Assembly: GCF_900107675.1 (NCBI RefSeq) | Contig: NZ_FNRI01000001.1 | Coordinates: 496,001-560,000 of the forward strand | DNA from: Alistipes timonensis JC136 | Lineage (GTDB): Bacteria > Bacteroidota > Bacteroidia > Bacteroidales > Rikenellaceae | Direction of reading: 5' to 3' | DNA: 64,000 nt | Part shown: piece after piece, positions 16,989 through 25,957 of the stretch | Position numbering within the stretch: position 1 is the stretch's first letter | Layout of the letters: the number at the start of each line of letters is the position of its first letter | The notes under the pieces: generated by a model | Told to the model about the DNA's origin: nothing | The model's database searches: none | Seen by the model: only the letters and a program-made list of their open reading frames with translations | Program-made: the position numbers and the translations under genes

Positions 16989-17564
16989 CTATATGATCCC
17001 GCTTTCGGAGAAGACTTTCCGGTAAAATTCGGCTTTCCACTCCACGGGACGCGGATAGGCCCGCGACGAAGAGGGCATGCGCCACAGTTTCAGATCGCGG
17101 CCGGCAAAGTGCATCGGCACCCACTCGCCCACCGCCGGCTCGTCGCAGCCCGTGACGGCGCGCAACGTGTCGGTGGCTTTCTGCCCCGTGGTGACGATGT
17201 TCCCGCAGGCGGGAATGCGGGCCAGCAGGGCCTCTAAATCCACCTCACGCACCACTTGAAGAAAATTATCCGAAGCATTGTCTTTCAACCGGATAACCTC
17301 CACGGCCGTGTCGTACAATGCAATACCCCGTTCGCGGCAGAACGCCTCGATGCGATCCTTGTCGAAACGCCTTCCGCCGGGCTCCAGGAAATGCATCCTG
17401 TCACCCGCGGCCAAATAGCCCACGATGCGCCACATGTCGTTTTGCAGGTTGGGATAGAAGAACTCCATCGACCAGCGGATACGCTTGGGCGGAAAGCTGC
17501 CCAGCATCAGCAGGCGGGCATTTTCAGGGAGGAAAGGTTCGAGGGGATGCTGTTCGCTATTCAT
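16989..17564 (-). CDS. Uracil-DNA glycosylase superfamily protein
   Basis: The 191-residue protein has the start LLMLGSFPPKRIRWSMEFFY, typical of the Mug/UDG-like family in Bacteroidetes, followed by NIVTTGQKATDTL in the core and RMPSSSRAYPRPVEWK near the end, where the family has its catalytic-site loop. The family excises uracil or mismatched bases; which base this member handles is unknown. It overlaps the upstream helicase gene by 8 nt, so the two are translationally coupled and likely act together in DNA repair or recombination. Confidence 0.75.
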   Translation of the reverse strand: MNSEQHPLEPFLPENARLLMLGSFPPKRIRWSMEFFYPNLQNDMWRIVGYLAAGDRMHFLEPGGRRFDKDRIEAFCRERGIALYDTAVEVIRLKDNASDNFLQVVREVDLEALLARIPACGNIVTTGQKATDTLRAVTGCDEPAVGEWVPMHFAGRDLKLWRMPSSSRAYPRPVEWKAEFYRKVFSESGII

Positions 17565-18972
17565 AGAATTGATCGTCGAAATTTACCAGGTACAATTTAT
17601 CGGTAGCACGCGTCAGCGCCGTGTAGAGCCAGCGGAGCATGTCGCGCGTCATGGGCTCGTCGCCGAACAGACAGCGGTCGATGAAGACCGCCCGCCACTG
17701 GCCGCCCTGCGCCTTGTGACACGTCACGGCGTAGGAAAACTTCACCTGAACGGCATTAAAGTGCGGATTCTCACGGATTTCCTGAAAGCGTTTGATCTTG
17801 CTTTTGATATCGAGGTAATCCTTCTCGACCTCGTAGAACAACCGCGTCGATTCGTCGCGCGTGAGCGACGGGGATTCCGAGGCGATGGTGTCCAGCAGGA
17901 TTTTGCACTCGATTTCCGCATTGTCGTAGTCGGGAAATTCGAGCACGGCGTTGGCGAAGCGGAAGCCGTAGAAATCCTCGAAACGGCGCAGGCGCTTCAG
18001 CCGCGCGATGTCGCCGTTGGCAATGAAGTTCATCGGGCAATCCTCCGTATGCTCGGGAAAATAGTAGTTGTTCTTCACGACCATCAGCATATCGCCGCTC
18101 TCGATCTCCTCCTCGGCACAGAGCACATTGCGGCGAATGCCCTCGTTGTAGCGGTTGGCGCGCTTGTTCGACCGCGTGACGACGATCGTCTCGTCGCGGC
18201 CGTAGAGGGCATAGCAATCCTGCAGTTTTTCGAGGAACTCGCCGCCCTCGACCTGCTCGACATCCGGAAAATCGAGCCGGAAGCGGGGAATCTCGTAAAG
18301 GCCGTTCTCGAGCATGCATCGTACCACCGTGGCGTTAAACAGGATGCCCGACTGCGCCTCCTGCCGCACCACCTCGTCCATCGTGCCGTAGACGATGTCG
18401 CCGTAGGCATCCATCGACGCAGGATCGAGCGCAGGGCTGAAATCGGCCCCCACGGGCGGGAGCTGGGCGCTGTCGCCTACCAGCACCAGACGGCACCCAC
18501 GGCCGCTGCGGACATATTCCACGAGGTCCGAAAGCAGCGAACCGCTCCCGAAAACCGCCCCGCCGCCCGACGAATCGGAGAGCATCGAAGCCTCGTCGAC
18601 GATGAACACCGCACCGCGCTCCTGGTTGAAATTGAGCGAGAATTTCGATTCGTAATCGGCATTCGTACGCTGACGGTAGATGCGTTTATGGATGGTAAAA
18701 GCCTTTTCCTTAGCGTATTGAGCCAGCACCTTGGCGGCCCGGCCCGTGGGCGCCAGCAACACGGGTTTGATTCCCAAATCCTTAAGCGCCCCGACCAAGG
18801 CCCCGATAAGCGTCGTTTTTCCGGTGCCCGCATAGCCGTTCAGCACGAAAATCTTCGAAAAATCGTCGTCTGCAAGATATTCGGACAACTTTTCTATGAT
18901 TTTTTTTTGTCCGGGAGTTGTTTCGAAACAAATTTTAGCGTAAATTTGGGTCGCGATACGTGTGCTGAACAT
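17557..18972 (-). CDS. RecD-like superfamily 1 DNA helicase
   Basis: The protein has 471 residues. Visible helicase motifs are the Walker A loop VLNGYAGTGKTTLIGAL (about residue 45), Walker B VFIVDEASMLSD, LVLVGDSAQLPPVG (motif III) and the C-terminal UvrD_C_2-type segment VTCHKAQGGQWRAVF, followed by YTALTRATDKLYLV. This is the architecture of short RecD2/Dda-like ATP-dependent 5'-3' helicases without the RecBC partners. The cellular role is inferred to be DNA repair or recombination. It is followed, with an 8-nt overlap, by the uracil-DNA-glycosylase-like gene. Confidence 0.87.
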   Translation of the reverse strand: MFSTRIATQIYAKICFETTPGQKKIIEKLSEYLADDDFSKIFVLNGYAGTGKTTLIGALVGALKDLGIKPVLLAPTGRAAKVLAQYAKEKAFTIHKRIYRQRTNADYESKFSLNFNQERGAVFIVDEASMLSDSSGGGAVFGSGSLLSDLVEYVRSGRGCRLVLVGDSAQLPPVGADFSPALDPASMDAYGDIVYGTMDEVVRQEAQSGILFNATVVRCMLENGLYEIPRFRLDFPDVEQVEGGEFLEKLQDCYALYGRDETIVVTRSNKRANRYNEGIRRNVLCAEEEIESGDMLMVVKNNYYFPEHTEDCPMNFIANGDIARLKRLRRFEDFYGFRFANAVLEFPDYDNAEIECKILLDTIASESPSLTRDESTRLFYEVEKDYLDIKSKIKRFQEIRENPHFNAVQVKFSYAVTCHKAQGGQWRAVFIDRCLFGDEPMTRDMLRWLYTALTRATDKLYLVNFDDQFYE

Positions 18973-19020
18973 GCGTCGGTTTTTAATTGGTGCAAAATTA
19001 ATAACAAATATTTATTTAAA

Positions 19021-19656
19021 ATGAAAAAACTCTTTCAAATCATTCTTGCCGTAGCTATCGTGGGCCTGATCTACGTTATCTATGTCCAGATCTCCACCCC
19101 GATTCGTTTCGACGATGAAATGAAGGCGAAGAAAGCTCAGGTTATCGACCGCATCAAGGATATCCGTACTGCGCAGCGCGCCTTCAAGTCGAAATACCAG
19201 CATTTCACCGCCAGTTTCGACACGCTGACTGCTTTCGTGCTTTCCGATACGCTCGAAATGGAGCGCAAGATCGTGGACGAGGATGACTCAGTGGCTATGG
19301 CCATGCTGAAGAAGGCAGGCAAAAAGAACGTCGAGAAATTCAAGGTGGCCGTGATCGACACCATTTTCGCCCCCAAGAAAGTAACCCGTCAGGCAATCGA
19401 AAACCTCCGCTATATCCCCGGAACGGACAATCAGGCCCAGTTCATCATGGAGGCTGGTGTCATCACCACCGAGTCCAAGGTCGTGATTCCGGTCGTGGAG
19501 TGCCGCGCCCCCTACAAGATGTTCCTCGACACGGTCAACTACCGTCAGGAGGTCATCAACCTGATCGACGAGGAGGAGAACAACTTCAACCGCTATGCCG
19601 GTGTCAAGTTCGGTTCGATGGAATCCGGAAACAATGAGGCCGGTAACTGGGAGTAA
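19021..19656 (+). CDS. Conserved Bacteroidales membrane-anchored protein of unknown function
   Basis: The true start is the ATG at 19021; the open frame extends far upstream, but only as antisense to the helicase gene. The 211-residue protein has a single N-terminal hydrophobic segment (LFQIILAVAIVGLIYVIYVQI), then a charged helical region with KIRTAQRAFK-like spacing (residues 40-60) reminiscent of type IV pilin-like N-termini, and a Glu/Asn-rich C-terminal tail. I do not recognise a named domain. It is followed 19 nt later by the DUF3822 gene and rsmD, and probably forms an operon with them. Confidence 0.75.
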   Translation: MKKLFQIILAVAIVGLIYVIYVQISTPIRFDDEMKAKKAQVIDRIKDIRTAQRAFKSKYQHFTASFDTLTAFVLSDTLEMERKIVDEDDSVAMAMLKKAGKKNVEKFKVAVIDTIFAPKKVTRQAIENLRYIPGTDNQAQFIMEAGVITTESKVVIPVVECRAPYKMFLDTVNYRQEVINLIDEEENNFNRYAGVKFGSMESGNNEAGNWE

Positions 19657-19675
19657 CACGCCGCAGGCAGGCAAT

Positions 19676-20251
19676 ATGGTGTCCATTCAGCGCTCGTTGG
19701 ATGGACACTCTTTTTCGATCCCTGCACTGTCGGACATACCCGCAGGATACGATCCCGTGCAGGTCGAAGTGCTGCTCCCCCACACGATGCTCATCCCTGC
19801 GGAATTGTTCGACGAGGAGCACGCCACAGAACTGCTCGCGGCGAACGGCATGCCTTTGACTGCGGACGAATGCGCCGTATGCTGCGGCCGGGAGGAGCAA
19901 TATGTGGCCGTCGCGGCCATAAGCAGCGAAGCCCTGCGGCTGGTGAAGGAAAAACTGGGCGACAGGGCCCGGTTCACCACCCCGCTGCTCCGTACGCCGA
20001 GCAAAGCTGTCGGGACCGTATGGATGTGTCGCCGCGCAGAACTGCTATATATAAAGGTATACGACGGCAGCGGCGTCCTGCAATTGGCCGAGGTAGTACC
20101 CGCAGAAACGGACGACGACCTAGTCTACTTTTTCGAACGATTGAACGGGTGTTTCCCGCTGGCGGAGTTCGGGCTGCATATCACGGGAGACGCCCCCAAA
20201 GCGGCGCGCAAACTGCTGGGAAAACGTTTCAAACAGGCTATATGCGAATAG
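19676..20251 (+). CDS. DUF3822 family protein
   Basis: From the ATG at 19676 the protein has 191 residues. It matches the Bacteroidetes DUF3822 family, whose gene is usually located directly before rsmD, as here. The family has an actin/ASKHA-like ATPase-type fold in which no catalytic activity has been established. The stop overlaps the rsmD start by 10 nt, indicating translational coupling. An open frame beginning at 19595 is longer but would start inside the preceding gene. Confidence 0.75.
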   Translation: MVSIQRSLDGHSFSIPALSDIPAGYDPVQVEVLLPHTMLIPAELFDEEHATELLAANGMPLTADECAVCCGREEQYVAVAAISSEALRLVKEKLGDRARFTTPLLRTPSKAVGTVWMCRRAELLYIKVYDGSGVLQLAEVVPAETDDDLVYFFERLNGCFPLAEFGLHITGDAPKAARKLLGKRFKQAICE

Positions 20252-20778
20252 TAAGCGGAAAATACAAGGGCCGGGCGATCAACCCGCCCCGCAACCTGCG
20301 GGCGCGGCCGACGACCGATTTCGCCAAGGAGAACCTTTTCAACGTGCTGGGCAACCTGGTGGATTTCGAGGAATGCGACGTGCTCGACCTATTCGCCGGC
20401 ACGGGGTCTATCAGCTACGAATTCGCGTCGCGCGGGGCGCGGAGCGTCACCTCCGTGGAGATCAACAGCGTCCATTACAACTTCATTCGTCAGACCGCCG
20501 CACAGCTGGGGATCGGGAACCTCTATCCGGTGAAAGCCAACGTGTTCCTCTACCTGAAAAGCTGTCCGAAGCAATTCGACATCATTTTTTCGGACGCCCC
20601 CTACGACCTGGAGGGCAGTGAACAGGTCGTGAAGCTGGTCCTCGAAGGCGACCTGCTGCGCCCGGGCGGCATCCTCATCTTCGAACACTCGAAAAAAATG
20701 GATTTTTCGGCTTATCCCGAGTTCTGGCAATTAAGGAGTTACGGCAGCGTGCAATTTTCTTTCTTCAAAAAGCTGTAA
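20242..20778 (+). CDS. rsmD: 16S rRNA (guanine(966)-N(2))-methyltransferase
   Basis: The 178-residue protein starts MRIVSGKYKGRAINPP, typical of RsmD. It has the SAM-binding motif VLDLFAGTGSISYEFASRGA, the acidic post-beta2 site VEINS, and the catalytic IIFSDAPYD (an (N/D)PPY-type motif with Ala in the second position, as in many Bacteroidetes members). RsmD methylates G966 of 16S rRNA on the assembled 30S subunit. The start at 20242 overlaps the DUF3822 gene; longer frames upstream are shadows. Confidence 0.93.
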   Translation: MRIVSGKYKGRAINPPRNLRARPTTDFAKENLFNVLGNLVDFEECDVLDLFAGTGSISYEFASRGARSVTSVEINSVHYNFIRQTAAQLGIGNLYPVKANVFLYLKSCPKQFDIIFSDAPYDLEGSEQVVKLVLEGDLLRPGGILIFEHSKKMDFSAYPEFWQLRSYGSVQFSFFKKL

Positions 20779-20784
20779 AAGCAT

Positions 20785-20814
20785 TTGCCGATTAAAAAAA
20801 ATCCATTATCTTTG
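20785..20814 (+). promoter_or_regulatory. Promoter of the first tRNA-Asp gene
   Basis: TTG at 20785-20787 and TATCTTTG at 20807-20814 are separated by 19 nt, 19 nt before the tRNA. The -7 box is the first part of the 102-bp repeat; the -33 element lies outside the repeat. Confidence 0.75.
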
Positions 20815-20908
20815 CACTCGCAATAACCGGAATGGTGCGTTAGTTCAGCTGGTTAGAATACGTGCCTGTCACGCACGGGGTCAGGGGTTCGAGTCCCCTA
20901 CGCACCGC
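20807..20908 (+). repeat. Direct repeat copy 1 (102 bp) containing tRNA-Asp
   Basis: This stretch, from the -7 promoter box to one base past the tRNA, is identical to 30652-30753. The similarity stops sharply on both sides. The two copies bracket the whole pilus locus. Confidence 0.95.
20834..20907 (+). tRNA. tRNA-Asp (anticodon GTC), copy 1
   Basis: A 74-nt cloverleaf with acceptor GGTGCGT/ACGCACC, anticodon stem GTGC/GCAC with loop CTGTCAC (anticodon GTC), T-arm GGGGTTCGAGTCCCC and discriminator G. CCA is not encoded. An identical gene lies at 30679-30752. Confidence 0.97.
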
Positions 20909-20911
20909 AAG

Positions 20912-20951
20912 AAAGGGTGTAAATCAAGCAATGGCAAGATTTACACCCTTT
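20912..20951. terminator. Terminator between tRNA-Asp and the pilus operon
   Basis: AAAGGGTGTAAATC (20912-20925) pairs with GATTTACACCCTTT (20938-20951), with a T-run after it on the plus strand and an A-rich flank. It can end the tRNA transcript and, in the other direction, the pilus operon. Confidence 0.8.
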
Positions 20952-20995
20952 TTCGTATTCAGTGATATCCGACGGTTCGAACACCGGCCCGCCCG

Positions 20996-23830
20996 TCAGT
21001 CGTCAACGCGCCGCAGGAATGCGGCATCGGATGAAAGTTTCGTGGAAGTGTTCCCATCCGAAGACATGATATTAGTATCATAACTTTCGAAACCAAAGGT
21101 GAAATAGTTGATATCGAACCCGTAATAGAAGTCATTATCATTGGTGGATGTGGAAGGTTTTCCCGCTTTAAGACTCCGCAAACCGTAATAATAAAGAGCC
21201 CCCGTGCTTGTATAAAGATCGTAGAAACAAGGCATTGTCATGGCTTTCCCTTCGTCCATCTCCTCTGCACGGTTGGCGTACTTCAACACGCCATTTCCTC
21301 TCAACGGAGTACTCGTAGTAGTCTGATCCTTATGCTTGCGCCGCCCGTAGCCGGTGTTGCCAATCGGGAAAAAGAGATGCTTATGCGTCTTAGTGTCATA
21401 GACGAAACAGCCTCTCATTCCGCGTTCCTGGCCTACGCTGGTATAGGTATTCGTAACCGTATTGGCATCGAGCGTATGGGTGCACTCATCCCCATAGAGA
21501 ATTCCGTAATAACGAATGAACTGCGTCGGATTCGACAACGATTTCCAATCGTCGGCGGTGGCTACATGGCACGCTTTGTTTCCGTTTTTGATATCCTGCT
21601 GCATTCCAGCCTCCGTGAAGCCGTTCCGATAGGCGGGGATCGCTTTGAATGTTTTCGAGCTTTTCCCTCCCGAAGCATTATAAATGTCGAATGTTTTGTC
21701 ATAACAGGAAATATCGAATCCGTATCCATCCTTCAAATTGTTGGTGGATGCGATCGCATCAGTCGAATTGCCGAACTTGAACATAGAGCCTTCGAGCAGC
21801 GGATTGTCCGTGTCGGCACCGCAGTATTCGACATTGGTCATGTGCCACTTGCGTCCCTCGATCTCGACCGGTCCGAGGCCCTGGCTCACCAGCACGACGT
21901 GGGTGCAGGTATTGTTATGGAACGTGATTTCAATTCGGCCAAAGCGGCTTCCGTCCCGATATTCCGTGTCGGGTTTGTAGTCGAACTCAATATTCGAACC
22001 CGTACCTCCCGTAACCGGCTCCGTACCCCACACGGCAGACTCCGTATCTTTGATACGCACCCAATCACTGCCGTCGAGAATCCTCGCAGTCCAAGGTCCG
22101 TCGGAAGGCAGGGCTTCGAATTCATGGGCCACGTTGGGGCTGGAATCGGAGTTCTTCAGCGTAATGCGGAAGGGCTTGGTCGACGATCCCTTGCGCCAGA
22201 TACCTTTGGGATTGACCAGTCGCCGCGACTGGATCACCTCGACGACCTTTTCCGTCAACTTCGTCTCGCCGTTCCACGCCGTAAACCGGACCTGCGCATA
22301 GCGTCGGCGTCCGACATAATAGTTGTTGCCGGAGAATCCGCTGCCAAGCGTCATCGGACGCGTGTAAACGGGAATATCGAACCGGTAGCGCTTGTCGTCC
22401 ACGCTCACCGGGCTATTGTAAGTCTGCGTGCCTGTATATTCTTTCGTCCGATCGCCTACCGAAGTCTTATCAATGAAACCCAGCGAGAGGAATCCGTCGG
22501 TCAAAGCGTTGGCGGCCTTATCAATATAGGGATGATCGTAATAGCCCCAGTCGTTGCCGATAATCTCGGCCGTAACCTTCGTGACCTCCGTGATGTTTTT
22601 GTCGTAATAGACCGTCAGCGGAATCGTCAACTGCTGATTCGAGAGATAGGAAATGTACATCGGACTGGCCACGACGATCTCCGGCGGCTGAGGAACATAA
22701 TCATAGTCGATATGCCAGTCGGGGTTATTGGCGTCCTTGTTGAACACCAGCGTCAGTTTGTAGTGCGTATTGCGCTCGGCGTCGAAATCGTCCTCCATGT
22801 TACGCCCCAACATACAGCGGTAGGTGATGTTGCCGTAGGAGGGGTTGTCGACCGAACGGTTGATGTAGTAGCCTTTGACCTCGAGGAAAGTGCCGTTGAG
22901 CACATTGTCCTTGTCAGGGCCCTGATACAGATGCTTGTCGGGATGCTGTCCCTGCATATTCTCGTAGAAGAACAGCGACGGAGCGTCCTCGGCATGGTTT
23001 CCGAAGGTGTTCACGCCGCGGCCGCACGAAAGTTTCGGCCACTCCGTGTAGTCGGCACCCTTTCCGTAAAGGATCATATCGCCTTCGGCAATCAGTTCGT
23101 CGGCAGAAACGGGCGTATTATCATCGACGAGCGAACAATGCGAGGGAATATCCCTGATCTGTGCCGATTTGAGATAGATAAAGATGTTTTCGTTGAGATT
23201 CTCCGCATCGAACGATACGGTGACCTTCGACGCCGCACGGCGGACCCATGCATGGAGCGACACGCTCGGCCGGTCTATCGTCACCAATTGCGGCTTGCCT
23301 TTGCCGTAGGCCGTGGACGGCTCCTCGGTAAAATACCCCGACATCTGGCAGTTTTTCGTCACGTCCTCCCCGATCCACTTCAACGGGATAGCCCGAAAGC
23401 TCTTCTCGGAACGGATGGCCTCGTCGTCGCTCAGATCGCCCATATTGGCCACGGCATAGATACGATAACGCCCGAAAGGCACTTCGCAGGAGAACTCCGC
23501 ATGTTTGGTTTCGCGCTCCGTCTTGCTCTCTGAACGCGGCACATCGGTCAGCGTCAGTTCGCCGCCGGAAAAATACCGGCATCCGGCCATCACGCCGTTC
23601 TCCAGATACCACACGACGAAGATATCGTCGATCTTTCCGATGGCATCGCCTTTGGCGCTGCGCGTCTTTCCGAGCGAAGCGTCCCTCAGCGGACGGAACA
23701 TCGCACCGAACGTAACGACGCTTTCGCCTTGTCCCGGCGAAGCGCCGTCCGCCAGCGGATCGTCCGCACATGCAGACAACCCGAACAGCGCCATCCCCGC
23801 CCAAAATATATAGAGAATAGTTCGATTCAT
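20996..23830 (-). CDS. Large fimbrial accessory/tip lipoprotein (DUF4906-like with BACON-like and FISUMP-like C-terminal regions)
   Basis: The start is the ATG at 23830, giving 944 residues; upstream codons of the frame are antisense to the previous gene. The signal peptide RTILYIFWAGMALFGLSAC ends in a lipobox (Cys about residue 21). The N-terminal third resembles the fimbrillin fold of type V pilus subunits. The middle has a segment before residue 640 (VVEVIQSRRLV ... FGRIEITFHN) that looks like a BACON or Ig-like repeat, and the C-terminal 300 residues (YCGADTDNPLLEGSMFKFG onward) resemble carbohydrate-binding FISUMP-type regions. It is the last gene of the pilus operon, the position of tip or accessory components. 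Function as a tip adhesin is inference. Confidence 0.65.
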   Translation of the reverse strand: MNRTILYIFWAGMALFGLSACADDPLADGASPGQGESVVTFGAMFRPLRDASLGKTRSAKGDAIGKIDDIFVVWYLENGVMAGCRYFSGGELTLTDVPRSESKTERETKHAEFSCEVPFGRYRIYAVANMGDLSDDEAIRSEKSFRAIPLKWIGEDVTKNCQMSGYFTEEPSTAYGKGKPQLVTIDRPSVSLHAWVRRAASKVTVSFDAENLNENIFIYLKSAQIRDIPSHCSLVDDNTPVSADELIAEGDMILYGKGADYTEWPKLSCGRGVNTFGNHAEDAPSLFFYENMQGQHPDKHLYQGPDKDNVLNGTFLEVKGYYINRSVDNPSYGNITYRCMLGRNMEDDFDAERNTHYKLTLVFNKDANNPDWHIDYDYVPQPPEIVVASPMYISYLSNQQLTIPLTVYYDKNITEVTKVTAEIIGNDWGYYDHPYIDKAANALTDGFLSLGFIDKTSVGDRTKEYTGTQTYNSPVSVDDKRYRFDIPVYTRPMTLGSGFSGNNYYVGRRRYAQVRFTAWNGETKLTEKVVEVIQSRRLVNPKGIWRKGSSTKPFRITLKNSDSSPNVAHEFEALPSDGPWTARILDGSDWVRIKDTESAVWGTEPVTGGTGSNIEFDYKPDTEYRDGSRFGRIEITFHNNTCTHVVLVSQGLGPVEIEGRKWHMTNVEYCGADTDNPLLEGSMFKFGNSTDAIASTNNLKDGYGFDISCYDKTFDIYNASGGKSSKTFKAIPAYRNGFTEAGMQQDIKNGNKACHVATADDWKSLSNPTQFIRYYGILYGDECTHTLDANTVTNTYTSVGQERGMRGCFVYDTKTHKHLFFPIGNTGYGRRKHKDQTTTSTPLRGNGVLKYANRAEEMDEGKAMTMPCFYDLYTSTGALYYYGLRSLKAGKPSTSTNDNDFYYGFDINYFTFGFESYDTNIMSSDGNTSTKLSSDAAFLRRVDD

Positions 23831-23849
23831 TTTCTGCGTATTATTCGCC

Positions 23850-24914
23850 TCAGATACCGAATCCCGGCTCCAAGAGCACCTCATCGTACGGGACGACATC
23901 CACCTGCCACTCCACCGCCCCATTCCCGTACCGGGGGATGCGGGCGTTGACAACCACATGCGTATTGCGCGGCAACTGCGGCAACGAAGGGAACGCTTTG
24001 CGCTGTTCGATGCCATTGATCGAAAGGCTCGTCGCATACGGCTCCGCAGACTTTCCCTCCAGCAGATAGATCGCCGGCAATTCCACCGTTTTTCCGTGCG
24101 GCAGTGCGATGCCGGCATCGGAAATTGCGTCGTCGGCATAAACGAACGTATAGTAATCGGCCGGTACGGCATCGTACTGCACGATCTCCCGGATGCCGTC
24201 CTCATTGTCCGCGTATACGGTCCCGTGAGGCAGATAATACTCCCTGCGGGCCATCCGGTCTATGGCAAGCCCGGTCAGTACGAGCTTCCGCTCACTCTGA
24301 TTCGTAATCCGATAGGTGAACTTCACCGCCGCGCGCGTCACGAAGAGTTCGAAACTGCAATCCGTCGCCCCGACCTCGATCTCGTGGCTCTCGTTCATGG
24401 GCAGCGCTCCGGAGAGCTGCGACGAATCGCCCTCCAAGCGAATGACCAGCGAGGCCAGCACGTCCGCAGGGAACGAATCGCCCACCCCTATCGCCGTAAG
24501 ATATTCCGATAGCTTTCCGCCGGCCGATACCGGCGTCCCGTCCATCGTCTCGACCATGGTATTGCCTTCGTTCACGAAGAGATAGACCCGTTTTTTCTCG
24601 CGGCCTACGACTTTGAACCGTTCCTGCCGGTCGTACACCAACGCCACGGAGGGTTTGACGAAGCGGTTGGCCTCTACCGTTCCATCGGGCCGGACGACGA
24701 TGATGCGCAACGTCTGCATCTTCTCGTCGTCATTCGCCGGAGCCGCATCCGAAGAAACCCGCGACCGGGGGATGGCGATATCGGACAATGCGACGTTCAG
24801 ATCGAGATTCACCAGAAACGGCTGCTCTTCGGCAGATACGTCCGCACTCCGCCTGCATCCCGACGCCAGAAGCGCAAGACACACCCATACGACAACATAT
24901 ACCGATCGTCCCAT
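23850..24914 (-). CDS. Fimbrillin-family accessory pilin lipoprotein
   Basis: The 354-residue protein has a lipoprotein signal ending LALLASGC (Cys about residue 20). It then has a fimbrillin-like pattern: VNLDLNVALSDI, KMQTLRIIVVRPDGTV, KRVYLFVNEGNT (the conserved N-E in type V pilins), and a long beta-rich C-terminal half ending in VEWQVDVVPYDEVLLEPGFGI. The ending resembles the C-terminal strand donated during polymerisation in FimA/Mfa1-type pili. Type V pilins are exported as lipoproteins and assembled at the outer membrane after proteolysis. The gene sits between the Mfa2-like anchor gene (15 nt away) and the large accessory gene (19 nt away). Confidence 0.7.
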   Translation of the reverse strand: MGRSVYVVVWVCLALLASGCRRSADVSAEEQPFLVNLDLNVALSDIAIPRSRVSSDAAPANDDEKMQTLRIIVVRPDGTVEANRFVKPSVALVYDRQERFKVVGREKKRVYLFVNEGNTMVETMDGTPVSAGGKLSEYLTAIGVGDSFPADVLASLVIRLEGDSSQLSGALPMNESHEIEVGATDCSFELFVTRAAVKFTYRITNQSERKLVLTGLAIDRMARREYYLPHGTVYADNEDGIREIVQYDAVPADYYTFVYADDAISDAGIALPHGKTVELPAIYLLEGKSAEPYATSLSINGIEQRKAFPSLPQLPRNTHVVVNARIPRYGNGAVEWQVDVVPYDEVLLEPGFGI

Positions 24915-24929
24915 TCCGTAAATTGCTCG

Positions 24930-25955
24930 TTACATCTCCGCATCGTTGATCCGCACCACCCAATCGTTCACGACGATCCGCGTATCGATCCACGAACCGT
25001 CGGGCCGCAGGAAGAAGAAGAGCACGAAGTCGCACTCCCGATCCAGGTACTCCTGATCGTCCATGTCGTCGTAACGATCGCTGCGCAGCATAAGCAGGTA
25101 TCGCTTCAACGGCATGTCCACGACCGCCCCGCCGTCGGAATGCCGACGAACGACGAGCCGCGGAGCGCTCTTGGTCATCAGCCGCGAGGTGCTCAGCTCG
25201 GCATAGGCCACTCCCACGGCCTCGGGAACGACATTGTCGCCCACGATCGTCACGCCGGTCTGCGCCTGCCCCGTCTTCCACGGCGTGTAGGTCACCGTGC
25301 CGGCGGAGAGAAGATCATTGTCGGAACCGAACAGCGTATTGTCGTCGGTAATCTCGAAATCGAAATCATCGGGCGACAGCGTCCCGCCGTTCTCCTGTTG
25401 AAGTACGATGCGGATATTGTTCGTGTTCTTCATCATCCTGACAGTGCCTTCCGCATAGAGATCGGCGGTCGAAAGCGCCAGCGTGCCCCAATAGAGACCG
25501 TGCAGCCGTTTCCGATCGGGATTCGACAGACAATCGGCCTCCATCCGCACCCGCAGGTCGGAAAAACACGCTCCCCGCACAGGCACAGACATCATCGAGA
25601 ACGAACGCCGCCCGCAGGCAAGACCTCCGTAAGCCACGAATCGGTAGGTCCCCGCTTCAAGGTCGAGGGTCATCCGGTAGTTCTCGTCGCGCAACTCATC
25701 TCCCGTGACCGTCCGCGTCGCAACGTAGCGGTCTTCATCGTCGAAAACCAGCAGCGTCAGACAGTCCACCTCCCGGGGGAAAGCGTTGGCATACGCCATG
25801 TTGTAATCGTAGACGAAACGCAACGACACACCATGAGGACACGGTTGAAGGTCCTCGTAGATGTTCTCGCACGCAGGCAAAGCGGCAATCATCAGCGCGG
25901 CGCCGAGCGCCGCACCGATGAACCGTAAAACCGGATTTCGTCTTTCGGTCCGCAT
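24930..25955 (-). CDS. FimB/Mfa2 family fimbrial anchor subunit
   Basis: From the ATG at 25955 the protein has 341 residues. The signal peptide ends in a lipobox (ALPAC), followed by the family opening ENIYEDLQPCPHGVSLRFVYDYNMAYANAF and DCLTLLVFDDEDRYV. These segments are characteristic of FimB/Mfa2, which anchors the pilus to the outer membrane and limits fibre length. The frame extends 12 codons further upstream into the end of the major-subunit gene, but the ATG at 25955 gives a proper signal peptide. The stop of mfa1 lies 2 nt before this start, so coupling is likely. Confidence 0.88.
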   Translation of the reverse strand: MRTERRNPVLRFIGAALGAALMIAALPACENIYEDLQPCPHGVSLRFVYDYNMAYANAFPREVDCLTLLVFDDEDRYVATRTVTGDELRDENYRMTLDLEAGTYRFVAYGGLACGRRSFSMMSVPVRGACFSDLRVRMEADCLSNPDRKRLHGLYWGTLALSTADLYAEGTVRMMKNTNNIRIVLQQENGGTLSPDDFDFEITDDNTLFGSDNDLLSAGTVTYTPWKTGQAQTGVTIVGDNVVPEAVGVAYAELSTSRLMTKSAPRLVVRRHSDGGAVVDMPLKRYLLMLRSDRYDDMDDQEYLDRECDFVLFFFLRPDGSWIDTRIVVNDWVVRINDAEM

Positions 25956-25957
25956 TT

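Noticed and set aside
17485..19020. Extended N-terminus of the protein at 19021
   Set aside because: The upstream part is antisense to the helicase and DNA-glycosylase-like genes; the ATG at 19021 starts a clean membrane anchor.
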